Below, piece after piece: positions 27,613-37,594 of a stretch of DNA of 64,000 bases. Source of the DNA: Pseudomonas caspiana (GTDB taxonomy: Bacteria; Pseudomonadota; Gammaproteobacteria; Pseudomonadales; Pseudomonadaceae); NCBI RefSeq assembly GCF_002158995.1, contig NZ_LOHF01000001.1, forward strand, positions 438,437-502,436, in the 5' to 3' direction. Positions within the stretch are counted from its first letter, which is position 1. The number at the start of each line of letters is the position of its first letter. Position numbers and translations under genes: made by a program. The notes under the pieces are model-generated. The model searched no databases. It saw only the letters and a program-made list of their open reading frames with translations, and was not told the origin of the DNA.

Positions 27613-27831
27613 ATGACCATACCTTATCTCCCTCTTCAGGCATGGAACAAGCACTGGAAGCTCAGGGGCGAGTCGGTGTACTGCCAGCATTGTGGTTATT
27701 CACAACATCTGATCGATCCTCACCCGTTCAAACATGCCCCCCACTGCCCGCACTCTTCATTGCTTTATCAATCACCCGGACGTGAGTTAGGTCAAATCAT
27801 TGAGCAGAAGATTAAAGCGGGGTTGTTCTGA
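27613..27831 (+). CDS. Small Cys/His-rich cytosolic protein
   Basis: 72-residue protein without a signal peptide. A CQHC pair (residues ~24-27) and a later HAPHCPH cluster (about 41-47) could bind zinc. AGG lies just upstream of the ATG. Composition and motif look like a real small Pseudomonas protein rather than a random ORF, but I cannot name a family. It ends just before a REP pair. The only palindromic operator nearby is copy F. Confidence 0.55.
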   Translation: MTIPYLPLQAWNKHWKLRGESVYCQHCGYSQHLIDPHPFKHAPHCPHSSLLYQSPGRELGQIIEQKIKAGLF

Positions 27832-27880
27832 ATAACGGCAGGCCTGAAGATCACGGTGTCCATCGCAGCAAACATAACGT

Positions 27881-27968
27881 GTTGGAGCGAGGCTAGCCCG
27901 CGAAGAACGAGAATGCGGTACGTCTGACCTACCGAATCGACTGAATCGCGTGCAAGCCTCGCACCTAC
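27881..27968. repeat. REP-type inverted pair
   Basis: Inverted units GTTGGAGCGAGGCTAGCCCG (from 27881) and, on the opposite strand, GTAGGTGCGAGGCTTGCACG (27968 leftward). They lie between the 3' ends of genes at 27831 and 28051, a typical REP location. Confidence 0.7.
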
Positions 27969-28050
27969 AGCACGTATTCCATATCAGATAGAAGTGGAGC
28001 GCCACCCCGGTCGCTCCAACAGGACATATCCTTATGCGCCCAGCCGTCTC

Positions 28051-29031
28051 TCAGGGCAAGGTTCTGGGACTTGCGCGAACGCCCGGACTCGCCTCCTGCG
28101 GTTTGTCTGTCCACGTCAGAAGTTTTGACAGGGTTCCATAAGGCGCAGCAAAGCGTTGGCAAGACGCCTCATCGGTCGCATCAGAGAGTCTCGCTGACTG
28201 GGTTGCGCCCGTACGCAGCGCTCTCAACCATTCCTTGGCACGGCGCTTGTCCTGATCAGCCAAAGCGTACCGGCTATAGTTCAGTTGCGCGTGAGCATTG
28301 CGAGTAATGGTGTCAGCGTCAGCCTGATCCAACACCCGACATAACTGACCGATCATGACCAATCGCTCGAGCCGTACGGTGTTCATGGCCTCGCCCTGCC
28401 ACTTTTTCCACGAGAGCAATCGCGGTATATCGGCCGGCATTGTTCCGCCTGAGGCGACTGCACTCTGGATGTACCTCATTTCCGGATCTGTTGCGTACCA
28501 GGCAAACCACTCGCTTTCAGTACGGGGCAGCCATTTGTCCCAGTGGGTAAACAACTTGTCAGCCTCGGCACTGTCACCACCCACAGGCGTGCACACAACG
28601 GTGCCCGGTTGCGAAGGACGACACTTCCAGGAGGCATCGTTGAGCGCCCGCTCGCTCACAACACTGACAATGCGGGCGGTATTCGCGTCTTTGCCGACAA
28701 TGCCTACCAATAATCGTGGCGGCTTTGACTGATCAGCCTGGTTGTCTGGTTTATATTCGCAGACAGTCGTGATGGGCGATAACTTCATGTCGGCGGGCCC
28801 GCAAGGCGGCTCATCCAGCTCGGTCACATCGAACCAGAGCTCCATAAAATCGCGCATTTTGGACGATGTCCAAGCGAGATCCTCTGAGCGGAAATCCTCC
28901 AGCGCTGCCATGGGATCAATAGGCTGCTCTACAGGCGTCAGCGCCATGGCCGGAGCAAGTGCGCCGCTTAGCCATAGAGTCAAGACACACGCTGTTCTGC
29001 GTCGTGCAGTACCGGGGACGCCCGCAAACAT
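28051..29031 (-). CDS. Exported protein of unknown function
   Basis: 326-residue predicted periplasmic protein. The ATG at 29031 is supported by GGGAG 8 nt upstream; a start 27 bp further up lacks this. Signal peptide about 1-31 (ACVLTLWLSGALAPAMA). The mature part has a DUF-like N-terminal alpha/beta region with cysteine pairs (EPPCGPADM, TTVCEYKP, WKCRPSQPGTVVC) and a helical C-terminal half. No catalytic motif is recognised. It is the last gene of the leftward group 31220-28051. Confidence 0.6.
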   Translation of the reverse strand: MFAGVPGTARRRTACVLTLWLSGALAPAMALTPVEQPIDPMAALEDFRSEDLAWTSSKMRDFMELWFDVTELDEPPCGPADMKLSPITTVCEYKPDNQADQSKPPRLLVGIVGKDANTARIVSVVSERALNDASWKCRPSQPGTVVCTPVGGDSAEADKLFTHWDKWLPRTESEWFAWYATDPEMRYIQSAVASGGTMPADIPRLLSWKKWQGEAMNTVRLERLVMIGQLCRVLDQADADTITRNAHAQLNYSRYALADQDKRRAKEWLRALRTGATQSARLSDATDEASCQRFAAPYGTLSKLLTWTDKPQEASPGVRASPRTLP

Positions 29032-29113
29032 AGTTGATCTCCCACTGTTATCGCTCAAAGGGTTTTGGTTAAGCCTTCGGCAAGTTGATGGCGTGCGGAA
29101 CCCTATTCACACC

Positions 29114-29608
29114 CTAATACTTGTGGAATATAGGGTCCGAGCACCCGGAATACCTGACCTTGCACTCGCTCTCGCTATGCTTGTCGCAATTGCTCTTCGC
29201 TAATTTAATAGCTATTTTTTCTGTCTCAGCGGCTTGGAAATAAGTACCTGCCGACTGCGAGGAGGCAAATGCGGCACATTGGTTGCGATAGGTCAGATGC
29301 ACCTCACAATCCGTCGCACCGCCCAAAGCGCATTGATAAATTGCCGCAGCGCGGGCATCGTCTTCAGATAATTTATTGGCTGAAGTCCCCGCTTCTCCCA
29401 AGGCGCGAGAAGTAGCAATCGCCCCCCATGTTTTTATCCACTCGCCTGTTGGCCTCGCCGCTGAATTGTTTTGACCGCCGCCCTGCGGATCATCCGGAAG
29501 ACATTGCATACTGCCCGCCTGTGCACCCATCGGGCAGCGGGTCTGTGCATGTGCGTTAACGCAGGACAATGAAAGTGTCAGAAGAATCAACGCTAGATGA
29601 TTTTTCAT
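29114..29608 (-). CDS. DUF4189 family exported protein
   Basis: 164-residue secreted or periplasmic protein. Signal peptide about 1-21 (ending in NAHA), then the hallmark QTRCPMGAQAGSMQCLPDDP, GEWIKTWGAIA, repeated A...C...G...C blocks and YRNQCAA, ending SGCSDPIFHKY. The start at 29608 places the leader correctly; longer in-frame starts do not. DUF4189 proteins are small disulfide-rich proteins of unknown role. A second intact copy is at 41339 and a decayed one at 44326. It is in a leftward group with the DUF192 and lipoprotein genes. Confidence 0.75.
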   Translation of the reverse strand: MKNHLALILLTLSLSCVNAHAQTRCPMGAQAGSMQCLPDDPQGGGQNNSAARPTGEWIKTWGAIATSRALGEAGTSANKLSEDDARAAAIYQCALGGATDCEVHLTYRNQCAAFASSQSAGTYFQAAETEKIAIKLAKSNCDKHSESECKVRYSGCSDPIFHKY

Positions 29609-29646
29609 CGAAGGCCCCATGGCTAAGGAGTTCAAAAGACCGCATG

Positions 29647-30126
29647 TCATTCGCGCTGACTCCTGGCCCGGCACTCTATGTTTTCAAGTCTTGAACCCAC
29701 CGCAATCCCCTTCCGCTCGAGCTGCCCCTGCATGACCTCGAGAGCATATTTGGCAGGCTGCTCAGACAAGTGATAGTCCGCAGAATCCGGCTCCATATCC
29801 TCCATCTTGAACACCCTCCCATCTTCGCTGATGTAAGCGATGGACAAAGGCACCCACGTGTTGCGCATCCAGAATGAAAGCGTTCCAGCTGACTCGTACG
29901 CAAACAGCATTCCGGGCCCCACATCGTCCAGATAGGACAGCCCTTTTGATTGCTGCGGCCAGGTACGCGCGACCGGTACGTTCAGGAGTTTGATGTTCCC
30001 GGTGAATGTCAGGTCGCATAACTCTGTTACTTCAGCGGCAGCGACCAGCGGTATGTTTGAAACCCATACCAGCAACAAACCAGTCACGCCCCTGAGCGCT
30101 ACAGCTTTCAAAGCGTTCACAGTCAT
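29647..30126 (-). CDS. DUF192 exported protein
   Basis: 159-residue protein with a signal peptide (about 1-31, ending in AAA) and one DUF192 domain: LLNVPVARTWPQQSKGLSYL, FAYESAGTLSFWMRNTWVPL, FKMEDMEPDS and a final YALEVMQGQ. The FWMRNTWVPL motif is diagnostic. The biochemical function of DUF192 is unknown. The ATG at 30126 lies 6 bp after the upstream lipoprotein stop, so the two are cotranscribed. Confidence 0.8.
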   Translation of the reverse strand: MTVNALKAVALRGVTGLLLVWVSNIPLVAAAEVTELCDLTFTGNIKLLNVPVARTWPQQSKGLSYLDDVGPGMLFAYESAGTLSFWMRNTWVPLSIAYISEDGRVFKMEDMEPDSADYHLSEQPAKYALEVMQGQLERKGIAVGSRLENIECRARSQRE

Positions 30127-30132
30127 CAAAGG

Positions 30133-30525
30133 TCACGGCTTCGGCAGATATATTATCTGGACCGGCGTGTTGTATTTTGTGTAAGACCCTGAGGGTTCAA
30201 CGTTCGGTTTCAGCCCCGGATACCACGCTCTGAACTGTGTGTCCGACAGCCATTCAAGTTGCAACTGTTCGACTGGCAATCCGGGCGGTCTTGCCTTGAA
30301 CCCTGTAAAGGACTGCACATCCGAATGGCAGTCTTCCGATACGCCCGCCTCAAGGATGTTGACCTCCAGTTGCTCGCCCCAGGTAATGGATCCGGTTTCA
30401 GGACAGCTTCGAACCTGAGCGTGGTATTTGCCACTGGGCGAAGGAAGGTCATAAACGATTTTGTCGGGCCCGCAGGCTGCCAGCAGGACAGATGATGCGA
30501 GTAGAAGCAGAGCAAACTTCTTCAC
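30133..30525 (-). CDS. Small lipoprotein
   Basis: 130-residue lipoprotein starting at GTG 30525, with signal peptide MKKFALLLLASSVLLAAC and an LAAC lipobox. The mature part begins CGPDKIVYDLPSPSGKYHAQV and is predicted beta-rich, with two further cysteines. The family is not recognised. It is immediately upstream of the DUF192 gene (6-bp gap) and 170 bp downstream of another lipoprotein gene in the same direction. Confidence 0.7.
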   Translation of the reverse strand: MKKFALLLLASSVLLAACGPDKIVYDLPSPSGKYHAQVRSCPETGSITWGEQLEVNILEAGVSEDCHSDVQSFTGFKARPPGLPVEQLQLEWLSDTQFRAWYPGLKPNVEPSGSYTKYNTPVQIIYLPKP

Positions 30526-30695
30526 AGCAATATTCCAGATTGAATCACTTTCACCTGCCTCCGCCAGTAAATGTCCCGACGCATTATCTTGTGTCGACGG
30601 AGCTCGCTTCCGAAAATGAGGTTTTTTCTTTGATCGATCAACCGCTCACCCAACTTTGGGTAGGCGCGCCACATCACATGCAATATTGGCGATGA

Positions 30696-31220
30696 TTACT
30701 CAGCCAGCTTACACAGGACACAATCTTTCGTAAGTTCACCACTTCCAAAAAAAGCGTCCATAAAACCACAGTCTTCCACCTCATAATCCACTACGATGTC
30801 TTGAGGGTCAGCGATGACCTTGACATAGCAATATTCCGTCCACGTATTCTGTTGGTATTGATCGGTAATTTGAAGATATCCTGCGCTCCGGTCATGAGTA
30901 GACCCCATGTATTTATTTTCCGAAAAAGTACCCTTATATCGGCTCCAGAAATAAGAAGTGTTCTCCGGATTTTTACGGTCAGGTTCTACAGTTTTAGGCT
31001 CACCCATCAGAGGTGCAAGTTTTGCAATGGCCTCATTGACATCTTTACCCTTTACATCCTTTACACTACTCAGCTCTTGACTCGGGATCGAAGTACACCC
31101 CACTAACAAAGACAGCAAAACGGCGACCAGTGCATGTTTTATTGCGCCGTTTTTGACAACGCCAGCCGGAGCGAAGCAGGCGGTCGACGGCTCAGCCATT
31201 TCATTATTTATGCTAGTCAT
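30696..31220 (-). CDS. Lipoprotein, KGKDVNEA family
   Basis: 174-residue lipoprotein; the lipobox LLVGC follows an unusually long N-region (about 37 residues before the Cys from the ATG at 31220; another ATG at 31199 would shorten it). After the lipid-anchored Cys comes VKDVKGKDVNEAIAKLAPLMG, shared with the lipoprotein at 41868 (LKGKDVNEA), so the two are paralogues. The C-terminal half has YCYVKVIADPQ and several cysteines. Operator copy G is 83 bp upstream with a good -10-like TATGAT. First gene of the leftward group ending at 28051. Confidence 0.7.
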   Translation of the reverse strand: MTSINNEMAEPSTACFAPAGVVKNGAIKHALVAVLLSLLVGCTSIPSQELSSVKDVKGKDVNEAIAKLAPLMGEPKTVEPDRKNPENTSYFWSRYKGTFSENKYMGSTHDRSAGYLQITDQYQQNTWTEYCYVKVIADPQDIVVDYEVEDCGFMDAFFGSGELTKDCVLCKLAE

Positions 31221-31302
31221 ACACTGTCTCAGTCAAGTTTCATGATGGCGACGATGCGCAAGTGTTCTCAAAAAATCATATCCAACGGGTTTAAGTTTTT
31301 CG

Positions 31303-31320
31303 ATAGTACAGGTGTACTAT
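31303..31320. promoter_or_regulatory. Palindromic operator, copy G
   Basis: ATAGTACAGGTGTACTAT, half-sites perfectly matched. Upstream of the minus-strand lipoprotein gene (start 31220). The minus-strand hexamer TATGAT (31280-31275) begins 22 bp from the palindrome. Confidence 0.8.
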
Positions 31321-31398
31321 CGGCTTCTTCGTTGGGACGACGAACCGTAATCAGTGTGGGATAGTTTATGTGGCCGTTGCCGGTCATTTAGCGGGGGG

Positions 31399-33018
31399 CT
31401 ACTCCAGCAAAAGACGCCGGGCGAGCCCTTCGATATACGCTTCATCCTGGCCGTTGGGATGCGCCTCGAACGCCAAGTGCAGGTACTCGTGCGTCAGGTC
31501 GAGACGGTCTTGAAGCGACAGCACGCCACGTACGTAGATCCGGTTGCGTTCGCGATCGACATGGGGATTACCGAAGGCCACCCGGCATACCGCAAACGTG
31601 CTGACTTCGTTGTAACCCACCTCCCCTTCGAGCCTTTGACGCCATACCCGGCGCTGTTTTTGCAGCCACTCCTGAGCGTCGGGCAATGCTGTGCAGGACG
31701 CGACCGGATTGTCCCAGCGACCAAGACTTGCGCGAGGATAGGCGTGCGACAGGATGGCGTCGTAACGCTGACCTGCATTGGCTTGTTCTACCGCTTGCTG
31801 CCAGGACAATTTATCGGCATCCGGTTGCGTCAAGTGATAGGTGACATTCGTGCCCACCAGGATCAGGTCGCTGGTCCATGCGGTTATGCCGCGTGATTCG
31901 GCATTCGCCGGGCGCGGCGCTACTCGCTGTCGGTTGCTGCTGTCATCGATGCTCAGACATTCACCCGTGCGGCTGGCGTTTTGCAGCAGATAAGTGCGAA
32001 TCGCGACGGCCAGCGCCTTGGCTGCTTCGGCGGGTTCTGCTTTGGCCTCGCGTTGCAGCACGCGCGCGACGTACTCTTCGCGGTCGAGCCGGGCGACCAG
32101 CTTGTCCTTCACCAGAAAGAGTTCGCCGTCGCTGTGGATGTCCAGTTGATTGCCATTCAAAAACTCGACGCGGTAGTCGCCCAGCAAGGGGCCTGACTCA
32201 ACGGCGCGGCCCGCCTTGAGCACATGCCCGATCGGGTAACGTGAAAACAGGTCGACTTCCACGCAACGTCCCGGCTCGGCGGGCCAGCCTGCGGGCAGGA
32301 CTGACGCCAGGGCCTCGCTGTAATTGCGCAAGACTGTCTGACTGGTGCCGCGTCCCTGCGCCCATACCGGTGTGCCATCCACGGTCCAGCCGGCAAAACC
32401 ACCCTCCCGTTGCGCAGCAGCTTCGTCTGCGAACCAGCTCCAGGTTTTGATCCGCAGAAGACCACCCAGCGCGCCAACGACATTGCTGTCTGCCGCGCCC
32501 AGAACCACATCAAGCAGCACCCGTCGTGCCTGATCCTGTGCTGGAAGCGTGCCGAGCGTTTCAAGCAATTGCGCTACGGGGACTTGGGTCTGCGGCTGCA
32601 GTGAGGAAGTGCTGAGCAGCCATTGCGGTGCTTTGCGCTCTAGCCAATAGGCCCGCCAGTCAGCCTCGGAGATGCCGAGTCGCTGAGGCTCAAAATACAA
32701 GCCACAGGATTTCACCAATGCCTGGTCGCGGCCAATGCTGCCACCGGCCGTGCAGCAATAAACCTCTTCTTTGGACTGCCCTCGGCACTCATAGGCGGAC
32801 TCGGTGGCGCCGGTGTCCACCAGCCAGGCGTAGACAAACAACTTCCACAGACTGCCCAGTGGGGAATGTAAATCCTCGGGCAGCGGAGCTCGCGAAACAA
32901 GCCCGGTACGGTTGAGGGACAACAGCTCGCCCTTCAACGCGACCTGAACCTGATCCTCCTGTGCTGGGGCCAGCGCTGGAAGTAACAACAGCACCAGCCA
33001 GAACCAGCGTGAACGCAC
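31399..33018 (-). CDS. yfaQ: DUF2300 protein YfaQ/MagF-like, with transpeptidase-like and SpoIID-like regions
   Basis: 539-residue exported protein, last gene of the alpha-2-macroglobulin operon. The GTG at 33018, 1 bp after the yfaS stop, gives the signal peptide (WFWLVLLLLPALAPA). Residues about 40-230 resemble a degenerate penicillin-binding or beta-lactamase fold, with GSLWKLFVYAW as an SxxK-like motif and a later KTWSWF. Residues about 290-430 resemble SpoIID: EYVARVLQREAKAEPAEA followed by KALAVAIRTYLL, retaining the Glu used by SpoIID lytic transglycosylases. Both regions point to peptidoglycan contact; activity is inferred. E. coli yfaQ and P. aeruginosa magF occupy the same position. 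Confidence 0.75.
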   Translation of the reverse strand: MRSRWFWLVLLLLPALAPAQEDQVQVALKGELLSLNRTGLVSRAPLPEDLHSPLGSLWKLFVYAWLVDTGATESAYECRGQSKEEVYCCTAGGSIGRDQALVKSCGLYFEPQRLGISEADWRAYWLERKAPQWLLSTSSLQPQTQVPVAQLLETLGTLPAQDQARRVLLDVVLGAADSNVVGALGGLLRIKTWSWFADEAAAQREGGFAGWTVDGTPVWAQGRGTSQTVLRNYSEALASVLPAGWPAEPGRCVEVDLFSRYPIGHVLKAGRAVESGPLLGDYRVEFLNGNQLDIHSDGELFLVKDKLVARLDREEYVARVLQREAKAEPAEAAKALAVAIRTYLLQNASRTGECLSIDDSSNRQRVAPRPANAESRGITAWTSDLILVGTNVTYHLTQPDADKLSWQQAVEQANAGQRYDAILSHAYPRASLGRWDNPVASCTALPDAQEWLQKQRRVWRQRLEGEVGYNEVSTFAVCRVAFGNPHVDRERNRIYVRGVLSLQDRLDLTHEYLHLAFEAHPNGQDEAYIEGLARRLLLE

Positions 33019-33019
33019 G

Positions 33020-36000
33020 TCAGTTGACCTTGATCTGGCCGTATGCAGGTTTCTGCTCAAGGGCCTGATGCTGCGGTGCGTAGACTTGGGTGAAGCGCAC
33101 TGGCGGCAGATTGAACTGGCCTTTTTGCGAGAAACGCACCAGATGCCGCATGCGCAACTCACCGCTCAAGGCATCCACCGGAATTGCGTAGCCCAGCTGG
33201 CCCGGCTCGAAGCGCGCTTTCTCAAGCGCCGCCGCTTCCGTGCCCGCCTTGCCCTGGAGTTTGATACCCCAGGTCGTTTGCTCGATATCAGCGCCGGGCG
33301 GCAATGGCACTTCGATCATGCCGTAGCGCAGTGGCTTGGCAGCCTTACTGGTGATGATGACTTCATCCAGATAGAGGCTGTCACTGAACAGTGGTTTACC
33401 GTCGACGGCTTCGAGAGTGAACGTGAACGCTTCAGTGCCCGGTACAAGACGGGAAAGACGGCGAGTGACGGTCACTGGCATTGACTCCGCTACAGGCTGT
33501 CGGGTCTGGTAGCTGAGCAACGCACGTAGCGGGCGCTCCTGGGCTCCGGCCAATGACAACGATGCAGGTACTGGATTGGCTCCCTCCCATGTCCAGTACA
33601 TTTCACCGCTGACACCGTAGCGCTTCTTCCAGCCTTCGCCTGGCGCCAGCGCGATGGTCGGCGACGCCTGCTCGATACTGCGCTGCAGCCAGCTCAGCGC
33701 CAAGGCACGCTCAAGGGTTGATTGCTGCGGCAGTAGACGCTCCAGCAACGCACGCGCACGTCCTTGATCAAAACCTTTCACCGACAGATTCAAGGCTTCG
33801 GCGAATGGCTCGGAGCTGACATCCAGTCGCTGCTGGGCACCCGGCAACTGACGACTGAACGCCTCCGGCATGACCACCTTGTTCTGTCTGGCCAGCGAAG
33901 CCGTGATGACCCGCGCGGCTGCGAGGCCTAAAGCAGAGTCCGGGGCGTTCATGACGATGCTGCCCTCATCCATGTCCATCACCTTGGCCTGCACGCCCTC
34001 GCCGGCTTTCGCCAAGTCATCCATCAAGCCACCGAGCAACGTATTGACCGGCAATTGCATTTGTCTGGCAAAGGAGAGGATCAGTGCACGTTGCAACAGC
34101 GGCGTTTTCCCGGCCTGCTTCGCATAGACAGCCAGCACACGCTGCCAATGGTCTGGCGGCAGCGATAACTCCAGCGCCTTGCTCGCGTGCCAGTCAGCGT
34201 AGTAGGCGTAAGCCGTGAGGAACGCGTCCGGCTCACCGCCATGACCCCACCAGGTAAAACTCGCCGAAGGCCCTGCCAGATGCACCAGCCGTAAACGGCT
34301 GTTTTGCATGATCAGGCGCAAGCGGTCTCTGATTTGCGGATCAGATGACAGCATCGGATACGCCATGCCCAGTGGCAGCAAACGGCTGGCTGTCTGCTCG
34401 ACACCGCCATAGGGGTAGCTCAGCAGATCATCCAGTGCCGAGCGAAACAACGCTTGCGGGCTGTCATCCAGGCGCAGTCGAACGGCGGTCGCGTCGGCTG
34501 GCAAGGTCAGCGGCGTATCGCCACTGACCGCGTCCAGACTCTGGCTCTGCGTGACCTGCCAGCCCTCACCGGTGGAAGCCAGGCTCACAGCCAGTGCGTC
34601 AGCGACTTTACCGTCCTGGACCAGCTCGGCCTTCCACTCGCCACTCGCCAGCGGGAATGCAGGCAATGCGATGTAGTTGATGCCTTTGTTCAGGGTCACC
34701 GGTATGCGTTGCTCGGCTCCAGCGTAGTGGGTCACAAGTTCTGACTTGACCGGCTGGTCGGCCTGGCTGAACGCGAACACGCCGAGCTCCGGTTTATCTC
34801 CGGCACGGAACCGGGTTGGCCCGCTCCATTTCAGGTACAACGGTTTTTCTGAACGCACGAACTGCTTTTTCTGACCAACCTGTCCTGTTTGATCGATGGC
34901 CCGGGCAGTGATGCGCCAGCGAGTCAGCGAGTCCGGCATTTTGAAGGTGAAGCGCACTTTACCGTTGGCATCGGTCACCAGTTCAGGCTCCCACGCGGCG
35001 GTATCGACGTCTTCACGACGTGGCCGCTCCAGCACTTTTACGCTGCGATCACTGCGATTGGCTTTGCCCGGAGCTGACGGGCTGCCAGGCAACGCGACGT
35101 CGTAGCTGATGAAGGACAAACTGGCACTGGTGCGCACGTTGTTGCGGCGCGGGTGGTGGAAGAACTGGTCGATGGCAGGCGCAATTTCCGGCTGCAGCGC
35201 ATAGATCATTTCGTCCACCACGCTGACCGTCAGGTGCGCGGGAATCGGTTTGCCTGCGAACTGAGTCGTCAGGTCCACCGACACGATGTCGCCCGGTCGA
35301 TAAGCATCTTTGTCGGTGGCAATCGCCACGTCGATCTGCGGTGCAACGACCTTGATCCCGGCGTTCTGGAAGCTGTACTGCCCGCCTTTGGTGTACAGCA
35401 CCGAGAAGGTCAGGTTCGGTGCGAAATTGTCCTTCACGGCAATGCGTGCGCGGTACTGGGTGTCGTTGAGTTTTTCCAGCTTCAACCAGTCGCCACCCTT
35501 GGACAGCAACGCCGTGGCTTCGACCTTGTCCCGCTCCAGAGACAGCAAGGCATCGCTGACGGGCTCAGGGAAGGTGATCAGCGCCGAGGCTTCGTCGCCG
35601 ACTGTGTACTCGGATTTGTCGAAAATGACTTCGACGGTACCCGCTACCGCCTTGACGCCGGCACCCGTTACCGAGTGCCCCGTGGCACCCAGCAAATGAC
35701 CGTTTTCATCCATCAACGTCAGGTTGTAAGTGCCCGGTTGCTGAAAGGTCACACCGAAACCCTGGTCCGCCGCGACGAGCTTGTCGCCGCCACTGGTCTG
35801 GTCCTCCAGACGCACCCATTTATAGCTGGCAGGCGTGGAGGCTTTGCTTTGCTCGCTGCCGCCTTCACTGGAATAGCTGAAGGCAACTTTCTCACCGACG
35901 GCACTGAACCGTTGCGGGGCTTTAATGCGGAAGCTGGCGGCGCCTCGGTCAATCAGGATTTCTTTCGTGGTCCTGACACGATACGCCGCACCGTCACTGG

Positions 36001-37594
36001 CAAACACAGTGAGCATGTAACGACTGGGTCTGAAGGCAGGTGGCAGGTCGATTGTCGCGTTGCCTTTCGCGTCAGTGGTGAGTTCGGCGCTTTTCAATTC
36101 CATCGGGAATTGCCCGAGGTATTGCAGTTCATTGTCCACGGTCGACAGCTGCTGAGCGCGTAGGCTCAAGGTCAGTTTTGCATTCGCCACCGGTTTGCCG
36201 TCCGGATAGAGCAAGGTCAGGTTGCCTTTCACCGGCTCGTTGATGCTGTAGTCCTGCTTGGCCAGGTTCAGGGAAATCTCAAAGTGCGGCTTGATGTACT
36301 CTGCCACGCGAAATGCGCTGCTGTAGGCCTGATCCCTGTAGCTGAAACGCACTTCGTAGCCACCCGCGACTGCATTATCCGGAAGCTGGAAACGGCCTTG
36401 AGCGCCCGCCTTCGAATCGAGCTTCAGGGCCAGTGACTGCAGCGCCGTACCGGTTGCATCCAAGATGGTCACATCAACGTCGGCAGCGACGGGCGCAACG
36501 GAATCGCGAGCATTTTTGAACTCACGGCCAACGATCTTCAGCGATACCCAATCGCCGGGGCGATATAACGGCCGGTCAGTGAATGCGAAGAGTTTGGTGT
36601 CGTAGATCTCGCTGTCGTAATAGAAATTCTCCGCGACGAAAACACCGCCTTCCTGGTCTTCACCTATCACGAATGAACGTTCGGGGCTGACGTGTTTCAG
36701 CCTGAGCAAACCCTGCGCGTCAGTCGCGCCGCTGCTCATGACGCCCAGGCCGTCGGTCCAGAGCACGTTGACCTTGTCGGCCGGGTTGCCTTCGTTTTTG
36801 CGGGCGGCCCACACGAGAAGCTCATCACCGGCAACCTTGCTCACTGCAACGGTATTAGAAACGAACACCATGGTCGTGGCGCGGTACTTGCCGATCAGCG
36901 CCTCCACGAGATACAGGCCGGGCTTCAACTTGCCCAGAGGGATGTAGACGTTACCGGGCACGACTTTGATGAACTTGCTTGACGAGCCGTTCAGGTCAAC
37001 CCCAGCCGGCGGCTGGATTGGTTTTGCCTCCCAGATCGGGTAGCGGAACTGACTGACCACCGGCAAACCGGGTATCAGTGCAAACTGCGCTTGCGCCTCA
37101 TAAGGTGTAGGCGCAGACATCGCGTTACCCATCTTCAGTTCAGGCACTTCTTCTGTGACCTGCTTGCGGGACTCATAGGAAAACGCCCGCTGCATGACGC
37201 GCCGGGACTGGCGATACCAGCTGTCCCAGAGATACGAGAGGGTGTTGGACAGCCCTTCACCCCTGAACTGCCCCTCACTGACTACGCGATGCAGATTTTT
37301 CTGGCGCTTGAGGAAGTCCATGGGTTTGTCGATGCGATACACACGGATATCCGCGCCGCCGTAAGGCTGCATGCGGAACCGGCGATAATCACGGCCCGGG
37401 GCCTCAAGACGTACCGCGGCCTGCTCATCGCTGGAAAAGCTGCTGTCCGCCAGCAGGAAAAAGCTTTCTCCCGGCACTGCGCTATAGCCGCTTGGCTCGA
37501 CGCTGTCATCGGCGTTGACGCTGGAAAGAGGCAGCAAAAGAGCCAGCGACAATGAAATCAGAGAGCAAATACGCGGCATGCGGGCACCGATCAT
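33020..37594 (-). CDS. yfaS: Bacterial alpha-2-macroglobulin (YfaS/MagD-like)
   Basis: 1524-residue periplasmic alpha-2-macroglobulin homologue, a protease-trapping family. The ATG at 37594 overlaps the YfaT stop (ATGA) and precedes signal peptide [21 protein letters not shown]. Seen in order: MG domains with [16 protein letters not shown] (~340), a second block near residue 770 ([15 protein letters not shown]), a putative bait region (~850-880; [11 protein letters not shown]), the A2M family motif (~890-960; [12 protein letters not shown]) and the TED-like domain ([17 protein letters not shown]). The thioester cysteine of the usual CxEQ motif is absent (GVEQ), as reported for P. aeruginosa MagD, so trapping would be non-covalent. 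Confidence 0.9.
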   Translation of the reverse strand: MIGARMPRICSLISLSLALLLPLSSVNADDSVEPSGYSAVPGESFFLLADSSFSSDEQAAVRLEAPGRDYRRFRMQPYGGADIRVYRIDKPMDFLKRQKNLHRVVSEGQFRGEGLSNTLSYLWDSWYRQSRRVMQRAFSYESRKQVTEEVPELKMGNAMSAPTPYEAQAQFALIPGLPVVSQFRYPIWEAKPIQPPAGVDLNGSSSKFIKVVPGNVYIPLGKLKPGLYLVEALIGKYRATTMVFVSNTVAVSKVAGDELLVWAARKNEGNPADKVNVLWTDGLGVMSSGATDAQGLLRLKHVSPERSFVIGEDQEGGVFVAENFYYDSEIYDTKLFAFTDRPLYRPGDWVSLKIVGREFKNARDSVAPVAADVDVTILDATGTALQSLALKLDSKAGAQGRFQLPDNAVAGGYEVRFSYRDQAYSSAFRVAEYIKPHFEISLNLAKQDYSINEPVKGNLTLLYPDGKPVANAKLTLSLRAQQLSTVDNELQYLGQFPMELKSAELTTDAKGNATIDLPPAFRPSRYMLTVFASDGAAYRVRTTKEILIDRGAASFRIKAPQRFSAVGEKVAFSYSSEGGSEQSKASTPASYKWVRLEDQTSGGDKLVAADQGFGVTFQQPGTYNLTLMDENGHLLGATGHSVTGAGVKAVAGTVEVIFDKSEYTVGDEASALITFPEPVSDALLSLERDKVEATALLSKGGDWLKLEKLNDTQYRARIAVKDNFAPNLTFSVLYTKGGQYSFQNAGIKVVAPQIDVAIATDKDAYRPGDIVSVDLTTQFAGKPIPAHLTVSVVDEMIYALQPEIAPAIDQFFHHPRRNNVRTSASLSFISYDVALPGSPSAPGKANRSDRSVKVLERPRREDVDTAAWEPELVTDANGKVRFTFKMPDSLTRWRITARAIDQTGQVGQKKQFVRSEKPLYLKWSGPTRFRAGDKPELGVFAFSQADQPVKSELVTHYAGAEQRIPVTLNKGINYIALPAFPLASGEWKAELVQDGKVADALAVSLASTGEGWQVTQSQSLDAVSGDTPLTLPADATAVRLRLDDSPQALFRSALDDLLSYPYGGVEQTASRLLPLGMAYPMLSSDPQIRDRLRLIMQNSRLRLVHLAGPSASFTWWGHGGEPDAFLTAYAYYADWHASKALELSLPPDHWQRVLAVYAKQAGKTPLLQRALILSFARQMQLPVNTLLGGLMDDLAKAGEGVQAKVMDMDEGSIVMNAPDSALGLAAARVITASLARQNKVVMPEAFSRQLPGAQQRLDVSSEPFAEALNLSVKGFDQGRARALLERLLPQQSTLERALALSWLQRSIEQASPTIALAPGEGWKKRYGVSGEMYWTWEGANPVPASLSLAGAQERPLRALLSYQTRQPVAESMPVTVTRRLSRLVPGTEAFTFTLEAVDGKPLFSDSLYLDEVIITSKAAKPLRYGMIEVPLPPGADIEQTTWGIKLQGKAGTEAAALEKARFEPGQLGYAIPVDALSGELRMRHLVRFSQKGQFNLPPVRFTQVYAPQHQALEQKPAYGQIKVN

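Noticed and set aside
35153-36163. A 336-codon plus-strand ORF inside the alpha-2-macroglobulin gene
   Set aside because: It lies wholly antisense to a strongly supported gene, has no recognisable domain or ribosome-binding site, and is the expected by-product of high third-position GC.
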